Shown in pieces: positions 56,186 through 64,000 of a stretch of 64,000 nucleotides of DNA; within the stretch, counting starts at the first letter, position 1; each line of letters opens with the position of its first letter. Made by a program: the position numbers and the translations under genes. The notes under the pieces are model-generated. The model saw only the letters and a list, made by a program, of their open reading frames with translations, was not told the origin of the DNA and ran no database searches. Source of the DNA: Progne subis subis (lineage: Eukaryota > Chordata > Aves > Passeriformes > Hirundinidae). The DNA lies in assembly GCA_022316685.1 (NCBI GenBank), contig JAKJHU010000375.1, positions 1 to 64,000 of the forward strand, written 5' to 3'.

Positions 56186-57094
56186 TTAGCGGTGCCTCCG
56201 TTGGTGTCGGGTCAAGTAAGAGACCCTGGAGAAGCTCTTCCCACACTCAGGACACTCGTAGGGCCTCTCCCCAGTGTGGATGCGCTGGTGCCTGATGAGG
56301 TGTGAGTTTTGCTTGAAGCCCTTCCCGCAGTCGGGGCAGCGGAAGGGCCTCTCCTCTGTGTGAATCCGCTGATGTAGTAGGAGATTGGAGCTGGTCTGAA
56401 ACCTCTTCCCACACTCAGGACACTCGTAGGGCCTCTCCCCGGTGTGGATGCGCTGGTGCTTTCTCAGGTCAGAGCTCCGTCCAAAGCCCTTCCCACATTC
56501 CAAGCAAGTGTAGAGCCCTTCCCCAGTGTGGATCACCTGGTGCTGGATCAGCCTGGAGCTGTCTCTGAAGCTCTTCCCACATTCCCCACACTCATAGGGC
56601 TTCTCTCCAGTGTGGATCACCTGGTGTAGCCTCAGGTGAGAGCTACACCTGAAGCTGTTCCCACATTCCCCACACTCAAAGGGCTTTTCCCCAGTGTGGA
56701 TCCTCTTGTGCCGGATCAGATTGGAGCTCTGCCTGAAGCTCTTCCCACACTCCCCACACTCATAGGGTCGTTCCCCGGTGTGGATCACCTGGTGCTGGAT
56801 CAGACTGGAGCTCCAGCTGAAACCCTGCCCACATTCCAAGCACTTGTGGGGCTTCTCCCCTCCAGGAGGCTTCTCCACCAGCTCGGAGCTCTGGCTGGAT
56901 CTCCGGCCGCCCTCCTGGCACAGGGGGGGTCTTTGCTCCTCGCAGCTCCCTGCGCTGGGTTTGCAGCCCCTCCTCGTGCGGCATCTCCGGGGCTTTGCCC
57001 CCTCCTCCATCCGGCCACTCCTCGGGAATGAAAAATCCTGGTTTGGGGAGAAAACAAGAGGAGAGTGCCTTAGGCTGGGGGTTCTTCCTTGCAC
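56186..57094 (-). CDS. C2H2 zinc-finger protein, eight fingers, intact
   Basis: 302-codon open frame. The leader ([19 protein letters not shown] and following) is about 85 residues, then eight classic C2H2 fingers joined by [13 protein letters not shown] linkers, from [10 protein letters not shown] to [10 protein letters not shown], ending HQRRHR. An acceptor-like CCAG at about 57038-57041 suggests that the coding exon really begins at 57037 and is spliced to an upstream exon; the ATG at 57094 is the open-frame start only. The family binds DNA in the nucleus, with each finger reading about three bases; the target is unknown. No KRAB or SCAN domain was seen. Paralogues at 4347-5312 and 14302-15176 are broken. 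Confidence 0.9.
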   Translation of the reverse strand: MQGRTPSLRHSPLVFSPNQDFSFPRSGRMEEGAKPRRCRTRRGCKPSAGSCEEQRPPLCQEGGRRSSQSSELVEKPPGGEKPHKCLECGQGFSWSSSLIQHQVIHTGERPYECGECGKSFRQSSNLIRHKRIHTGEKPFECGECGNSFRCSSHLRLHQVIHTGEKPYECGECGKSFRDSSRLIQHQVIHTGEGLYTCLECGKGFGRSSDLRKHQRIHTGERPYECPECGKRFQTSSNLLLHQRIHTEERPFRCPDCGKGFKQNSHLIRHQRIHTGERPYECPECGKSFSRVSYLTRHQRRHR

Positions 57095-57099
57095 AAGTT

Positions 57100-57800
57100 C
57101 ATCTCAGGAAGTCATTGGCAATGTAAGAATTGCCACATCGGTCTGTAAGAACCTCGAAAAGAAGATTCATTCCAAAAGTCCTCCAAACACCAAGACAGCC
57201 AAAACCTCTTCTAAAAGATTCAGCCCCTTGCAAAAAACCAAAGCATCAACATTTAGCTTAATCAAGCTCAGAAACACCAAGATTCACTCCCATCAAAATC
57301 ATGGATTCCCCTCCCCGGTCACCTGCTGCATGTGGGGAGGGAAACACTCCTGGGGCTGGAGGGAGGCTGCAGATACAGGGAGGGCTGGAACCTTGTGGTG
57401 CCTCCTCTTCCTGCTCCTCACACTCCTGTGTCCCTACTCTTCCTCACACTCCTCTTCCTCCCACTATTCCTCCTTCTCCTGCACAATCCCACCTTCTCCT
57501 CCCATGTGCATCAACATTTTGTTCTTCAACCCTGCTTCTCCTTCCCTTCTCCTCCTGCCCCAGGCCCAGCACCCACTGCCGGCTCCCTCTTCCCCCCAAA
57601 CCCACAGCATCCCACCGCAGGGGCAGCGATGGAGCTGGGGCAGGTCGGGCTGGGGCAGCGCTGGGCTCTCGGCCGCTCCCGCCCGCACTCGGTCCCCGCT
57701 GCAGCCGCTCCCGCCAGGACAGCGCGGGGGGGCCCGGCCTTGGCGCTCCCCCCTCCCACCTCCCCAAATTCCCCTCACAGCGGTGCCCCATGCTCTAGGG
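57100..57800 (-). promoter_or_regulatory. CpG-rich 5' region of the intact zinc-finger gene
   Basis: Upstream in minus sense of the coding exon. The CpG-rich core is about 57560-57790 with GC-box-like CCGCCC runs, and 57410-57490 is a pyrimidine-rich CTCCTCACACTCC tract. Copies are at 5313-6040 and 13560-14250. It is the most likely site of promoter and non-coding exon 1, inferred from position. Confidence 0.45.
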
Positions 57801-57834
57801 GGAATGTCCCGCAAACGGGGCACCCCCAGCAAAG

Positions 57835-58322
57835 GAAGAAGAGCAAAGTGCCTTTACAAACACACGCTGTCAAGCTGCTTGGGGATAGGGCCAGGCACTT
57901 GGACATAAGGAAGGCACAGAAGAAGCCATCAGCTCCAGAAAATGTTATGAACTGACCACACAGACTGCTGCTCAGCCAAGGGCCTGATAAATTCATCAAC
58001 TTCGAGAAGAAGAAGAAAGACTGAACACAGTTGTGAATATCATTACCTGTGCAGAAGTGGGGTGCATAATAGGGGGGGTATGTAGTAGGGGCATTGGGAA
58101 GTCTGTACCTCTCAAATACTTCAGCCAATGGGGAAAGGGAGAGAGAGATGTGACTAGGAAAATTAGGATGAAAAGGAGGCTGCATCCTCCAACAATTGGA
58201 GAGGCCCCATGGGAAATGTCCCATGGCCTCTCCCTTTTTTTTTATGATTAAAATTTCTTTTACAGGACTCCTCTGTCTTCTTTGTGGACACAAACCTCTG
58301 GTGATGTCAAGTTCCCCACACA
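57835..58322 (+). mobile_element. ERV Z 5' LTR, copy 2
   Basis: Direct copy of 6045-6525 with the poly(A)-adjacent hairpin at 58198-58233. It ends CACA two bases before the primer-binding site at 58325-58342. The poly(A) signal seen at 6451 reads GATTAAAAT here, so it has decayed. Confidence 0.6.
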
Positions 58323-58342
58323 ACTTGGGGCTCCTCTGGAAT

Positions 58343-59850
58343 TCCTTCCACCATCTGGGACAGCGGGCAGTGAGTGGAGCTGAAGGTGCCTCACCCAGTT
58401 TGGGTGATGGGCTCCCTTGGGTGGCGGCGGCACCGGGGATTGATTGGGTACCCGAGAGTGTCCAGGAGACAGACGAGTGACAGATCAGGGGGGCTGTGAA
58501 GAGTCACCAGGGAGAGAGCACTGAACATCTCATCAGTGAGGACACTGGCATCTTCAGGGAGCAAACATGGCAGGGAACACATGCAGGGTGGAAAAAGGAA
58601 AGCCAGGAGAGCGTCCTGGCCAAAGGGATGATGATCCCAAAATATCTCGGAAGGGTCCCTTGGGAGAATGTTGAGGCAGTTTGCACATTCTCCCAGAGGT
58701 AATTTAAGGACATGGACACCCAGAGGGGCAATAAGGGAAGTCAAGAAGGGATTTAGACAACCAGGGATGGATGGTGTTGGTGTGCTGGGAAGGGTTAGGG
58801 TGAAGGTGAGTGTGCAGGAATACGGTTAAGGCAAGAAGCAGCAGGAGGAATCTCTGTGGCAGGAAAAAGGATGATGGAAAAGAGGAGGAAGAGAAAAATA
58901 CTGAGGACTGGGATGATTTTCAGGAGGGTCTTATCCTCTAAATTTGCCAGCTGAGCCAGATCCTTTGTATCCCCGGTTTCCAGGACAGGGAAACAAGGAG
59001 GTCAGGATTTCAGGGGGTTTCTCTGTGCTGGGCAGCAGCAGGAGCGGGCGCAGAGGTGCGGCACCGGGAGCACGGGCTGGGGGCCTGCGGGGAGCTGCGG
59101 GGCCGGGCCGGGGCTGTGGGGCAGCCGGGGCTCAGCGCCGGGCGCTGCCTGACCCCACCACCCCCGGGCAGGGCCGGCAGTGGCCCCCGGCCCCCAGGAG
59201 GCTGCGGGACGCCCCAGCCGCTGCCCGGCCCCGTGGAGCTGCCGGCCCTGCCCGCCGGGGGAGCCGCCTTTGGACACTGCGGCAGGACAGGCACCGCCTC
59301 TGGCATACGGGCTGGGGAGGGCAGGGCGAGCACAAGGACCAGGAGCAGGAAGGAACACCTGGGAAATGGGGGTTCTTCCTGCAAGGATCAAGATCATCTT
59401 TGAAGGATTTTGTTTGGGTCACTGCAGAAAGGAATGCCCTTGCACAGAGCTCAGCAGCTGTCACAGGATGAGCACCCACAGGCACTCAGGGGGGCTGCAG
59501 CAGTGGCACAAGAAGCCCCTGGAGCAGTTGGTCACAAAGGCACAGCAGGTGAATGCAGGAAGAGGTGAGGAAAAGGCCAAGGTGAAGCCAAAGGCCATGG
59601 CAGAGTTTCTACAGCCCCTGAGGGATGAACCCCAGGGCCCAAGGGGGCCCCAGCACCCAGGGGATGGGCTCGGCCACAAGCACCTGGCAGAGGCATTGCC
59701 ATTGCTACTTCTGGGGTACCTTTGTGTCAAATGTCTGACAAGGCCGATGCTGAAGTGAACCCAGAAGTGTGGGCAGCCCCAGGGAAATAGGGAAAATCAG
59801 ACACCCAGCCTCTCCAAATTACTCTCAAGCAACCAGGACAAGCGGTGTCT
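58343..59850 (+). pseudogene. ERV Z gag/protease remnant, copy 2
   Basis: Direct copy of 6546-8040, including the GC-rich block (about 59000-59360) and the decayed zinc knuckle (about 59410-59445). The same frames are broken in the same places, so decay preceded duplication. Confidence 0.45.
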
Positions 59851-62120
59851 AAAAGCAATACCCTATTCCAAGGGAGGGAAGGAAGGGCTCACAGCCTGGC
59901 ATTGAGCCCCTCTGAAAGGCAGAGCTTTTGGAGCCTGGCATCTCTCCCTGGAATGCTCCAATGCTGCCAATCAAGAAACCAGATGAAATCTATAGAATGC
60001 TGCAGGACCTAAGAATAAGAAATGAGATTATTAAACCGAGGCACCCCACAGTCTCAGATCCTTACACCATCTGCAACCAGGTTCCCTCCTCACACTGCTA
60101 CCATTCAGCACTTGATGGAAAAGATGCTTTCTGGGGATGCCCACTTACACAGGATGCTGAACAGGAGTTGGCCTTTGACTGGGAACAAGGGTTAGAAGGG
60201 AAAATGGGAAAGACATGGACAGTCCTTTTGTAAGGAGGCACAGAAGCACCAGCCTTATTCAGGTCAGCCCTGCATAAAATATCCAAAGAATTCACCTCAC
60301 CCCTCACAACTGAGTTAATGCAGGATGTGGATTAGTTGCTTCAATCAGGAGGACAATTAGAGGTGGTAGAAGCAGCCTCTGTGAAATGGCTCAATTTTCA
60401 GACTAAAAAGCATCTTGAAGTATTTAAAAAATATACAGAAAATGGTGGAGAAAAACGTTAAATACTTGGGACATAATTTGACTGAAGGTTTGTGGGGTAT
60501 TGACCCAGAAAGGGTCAGGGGAATCTCAGAAGTAATGTCACTCAGGACTAAAAAGGAGCTGAGACAATTGTGAGGATTAATAGGAAATTGCAGGACCTGG
60601 ACTGAGGATTCTCTCTTCTAGACAGAATATTGTATGACTTTTTAACCCCAGACAGCCTCAATGTTATGGTATGGACATGAGAAAGAGAACTAAACTTAAG
60701 AAAATTAAAAAAACCCAAACTGATTGATGCCCCAGCCATGGCTCTTCCAGACTCAGAAAAGGAATTGGAATTGTATGTGAATGTTAAACAGGGCCATGCC
60801 AAAGGAATCCTTGTGCTACAATATTGAACCCACTGGCCAGAGTGGCCCCCTCATTGTCTGCACAATTGTGCAGCCACAGCTCTAAGGGGACCTGAGGCCT
60901 GAACACTGACAGCACAAGGAGCTCCTGTTGTTCAAGTCTGGCATCAAGTTCAAGCTTTGATAACCAAAAGAGCCGTGCTCCGTTATTACAGTATGAAACT
61001 TGTTCAGTGGCACAGGAGGATGCAGAATTGAGGACAGGGGAAGGGTTTAACCCAGCCTCCTGTTTCAACAGCCTGGACAGGGGGCTGGCAAGAAACCCAG
61101 GAGTGCATTCAAGTTACAGAGCTCCAGACTCAGCCTAGGAGAGATTTAGGAGACATTCCCTGGCCTGAGGGAGAAAATCTGGCTATGGATGGGCCTTCAA
61201 GGCCAGGAGAAGGGAAAAGAGTTACAAGACAGGCTGTTATTTAGGAAAGGGAATTAGACAAAGCTCAGGTTACCGCCTGCACGGTCAGCTCAACCGGCAG
61301 AGCTGTGTGTGCTTGTGAGAGCCTCGCACTGAAATGCCCTGAACAGGAAGGCTCAAATCTCTTCTGCTAACACCATGTCACCTAACAGGGTGCCAAAAGC
61401 AATTCTGACTTCTTCAGTAATCACTGCATCACTTAGTAAGGTAATTCTAAAATAAATCATTCCAAGAGAAGGAATTGTGGAAGCAATAGACTCAGATAGG
61501 GGAACTCATTTTCCAGGAAAGATCCTTCAGGGGCTTATGGCAGCTTTAGGAATACAATGGGACCTCCACAACCCCTGGCAACCCCAGAGCTCAGGTCAGG
61601 TAGAAAGAATGAATGGGGAAATGAAGCAAAACCTTTGGAAACTGGTGAGAGAAACCAAGATGCCATGGGTATGGCTTTTGCCATTGGCTTTGTCAAGAAT
61701 AAGAGCCAGATCCAGGGCAGATGATCAATTGTCCCCCTTGGAACTGAGCTTTGGAATTCCCTACCCTGGTAATTCTCTACCCAGTGCAGGGAGGAGATAA
61801 GGATGTGTATTTAAAGCAGTCTGTGGCCAGAATCCTGTCTCTGCTGAAATCTCTCCCACAGGAAGCTCGGCTGGCACAGACCCTGCCTTGGCACTTTGCT
61901 CTTCACAACATCCAACCAGGACATCGGGTCCTGCCCAAGGACTGGGAAGAAGCAGCACTGGTGGCCAAGTGGCGTGGCCCATTCCAAGTGTCCCTGAGCA
62001 CAGAAACAGCCCCAGCACAGCTCAACACAGGGGGACCCCTCACCCTCGGCTCAAGGTCTCGGAAGCCCCGGAGATTTGGGCGTCCCGGCTGCAGGAGGAG
62101 GATGGGAGGCCACGACTGAG
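59851..62120 (+). pseudogene. ERV Z gamma-type pol remnant, copy 2
   Basis: RT N-terminus at 59928-60233, connection/RNase H pieces near 60725-60900, integrase core at 61477-61800 and C-terminus at 61751-62119. The integrase core stays open for 107 codons (DSDRGTHFPGK, QSSGQVERMNGEMK, LSPLELSFGIPYP), longer than in copy 1. Reverse transcriptase is truncated by the same stop in both copies, so there is no enzyme activity. Confidence 0.75.
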
Positions 62121-64000
62121 CCTGCACTGAAGGCAAGGCAGCAGCAGCCAGGGCTCCACAGCAGGGGAAGTCCCTGTGCCTGCCCACACATCCTCTGCTG
62201 CAATAGTCTGCCTGGGCACCCTCCTTTGGCATCTCCAGCCACTGCGGGCCAATCCTTGCTGCCACTGCTGCAGCTTCAGGGCTTTCTGTGCCTGCACTCG
62301 CCACAGCTGCTGGGGAACACAACGGGACAATTCCACTCTGGGGCTCAGTCACACTCACACACTGGGCTGGCTGCCATTAAACTGCTGGAAAATATTCCAA
62401 CTTTAAAATTATTTCTTATTTTATTTCTCTACTCAGGCTTGATTTGCCTTTGCCCTGGGGAAAGGAATTTTAAAGGTTTCATTTTAAGGGATGTTACACC
62501 ACTCTACAGAGATGAGTTTCACATCTCAACAGACTGGGAAGAGCACAAAAGATACCCACAAAGATAACGACCATCAACAAAACATCAAAGCCCATCAGCA
62601 ACCAGCAAAGAACATCTGCCCCAGACCCTGCCCCTGGAATAGTTGGAGACACCTGGTCTGGAAAAGGCTGATAAGGAAATCCAGGAGTGCAGACCTAATT
62701 AACATCACAGGCAAAGAAATTCGGCTCCAACAGGAAACCAATATTAAGTACTTCACAAATTGGAAGCAATGAACACGAAACCAATGGATTTTATGAGTTC
62801 AGGCTGTTTAAAGTTTAGGAAAAATCTAGTAAAACTCATGTGTTGTGGAATTATTTTCTCTGCACACTCGGGCTATGTGTGGTTGAAATGATTTCTGTTG
62901 CACATCCTGTCCAGAACTGAGTAATGCCTTGACTCTTAAACACGAAAGATATTTTTGGAGGTTTTGGGTTTTTCCCACAGTTTCAGTGAAAAGATTACAC
63001 CATTAGAATAAATTTTCGTAATAAGCCTACTTTTATATTGTCAGTTAGGTTTGGGCCAGGGGTGTGAGAATCAATTTTCAGTCCTCGGAAAAGAAGGAGA
63101 AAAAACTTGATTGCTTTGGAATGTTTTTGTGTAGGTTTTGTGTGTGGCTCTTAGTAATGGCAAAATTTTGGTATGGATTTTTCGATGGTCAACTTTAGCT
63201 TGCATTCTGCAAAACTGGAAGAGCTTTAAACGTGACTCGTTAAGGCATAAACAGGTAATATAATATGGTTTAAAAAAAATAAAAAGAAAAAAAAAGATTG
63301 TGGGGGAAACACATGTGAATCATTCAATGGCTGCTCTGGAAGAGAAGCTTGGCTCCAGGCAGCCAGGAGAGGAGCTTTAGAAATGTAAATTAACACAGCT
63401 GGGGAAAAGTGTGGACAATGCCTCTTCTTGCCTGGGGCAGGAATTGGGCTGATTCCCTCTGCCCCTCAGCCCAAGCTCTGCCTGCTTGCACAGATGGAAT
63501 TTGCACAGCCAAAGGCAGAGCCCACACTCACGGATATCTGACTCTGCAACAGAAACCGGTGCAGCTGCAAAGGAAAACAGCAAATGGAGAATGCTGTGAA
63601 AACTTCACTAAAAGAACTGGCGGGGAATCATCCCTCTCCCCACTCCAACATGTGCTGTCACTGTCTAGGTCACACAGGGAGCATGAGAGCATTGGGGTGT
63701 TCTTGCTACCACAAGTTCAGAGAAATCAGTTGGGAATCCAAGGATGTGATGATTTAATTAGAGAAAAGAGATCAACTGATGCAGCCCTGGCTGGAGGGAG
63801 CACCCAAAAATGGGGAAAAGATGAACAGCCACCAGAACAAATCCTACAACACCATGGAGCAGCCCCTGGGAACCCGAATGAATTCATATCAGGGCCAGAG
63901 AACCCATTTATCATTTCAATGGCATAATTAGATTACAAGATGTCCTCGAAATAATAACCAACCAGACAGATACAGCTCCTGAGTCTGGCTGATCAATCCA
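62121..64000 (+). pseudogene. ERV Z env remnant, copy 2 (cut by window end)
   Basis: Direct copy of 10293-12200. The transmembrane-subunit heptad segment (LQDVLEIITNQT-like) is just entered at about 63930-63970 before the window stops. Upstream sequence is too decayed to assign. An A-rich tract lies at about 63271-63296. Confidence 0.5.

Overview
The window looks like a gene-poor, repeat-rich piece of a passerine (songbird) genome, close to MHC class II sequence. The evidence is three-fold: MHC class II beta exons in very GC-rich introns full of CCCAGT-type repeats; songbird-style C2H2 zinc-finger genes sharing one conserved leader; and a spliced PAK3-like kinase gene of the type known to have multiplied in zebra finch. 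Between them lie endogenous retroviruses (ERVs) of at least three classes. No bacterial-type operons, tRNA, rRNA or CRISPR arrays were seen.

Layout. 1-2690: a composite of two LTR families (called Y and X here), minus-oriented for X, plus a younger solo ERV2 LTR and a minisatellite. 2690-4160: LTR-like sequence, an MHC class II 3' fragment and an MHC SXY promoter module. 4160-6040: a decayed zinc-finger gene (minus) with its GC-rich 5' region. 6045-13026: a decayed gamma-type ERV (called Z). 13027-22108: zinc-finger pseudogene (plus), class II beta pseudogene (minus), zinc-finger fragment, LTR Y, ERV X leader and LTR, minisatellite. 22150-23600: another LTR-like promoter block and a GC-rich stretch. 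23855-35744: the PAK3-like kinase gene (plus). 36240-43008: LTR remnants and a second, kinase-less paralogue of the PAK3-like 5' exons. 43263-48674: an env-less ERV2 provirus. 48675-58345: the 13-22 kb block again, inverted. 58346-64000: ERV Z again, in direct orientation, running off the end.

The main architecture is therefore a pair of inverted arms of about 9 kb (13027-22108 and 48675-58345) around a 26.6 kb spacer carrying the kinase genes and the ERV2. A direct repeat (about 4.16-12.6 kb against 56.06-64.0 kb) is superimposed. The arms share the same disabling lesions in the class II beta gene, so that gene died before it was duplicated. The zinc-finger copies have diverged: one, at 56186-57094, has an intact eight-finger frame, while the others are frameshifted or cut short.

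The apparently functional host genes are the PAK3-like kinase (an open, phase-consistent model of about 642 residues with all kinase catalytic motifs) and the zinc-finger protein at 56186-57094. The kinase-less paralogue may be expressed but has a damaged first donor site. All coordinates and homologies come from reading the sequence by eye; no alignment or database search was run.
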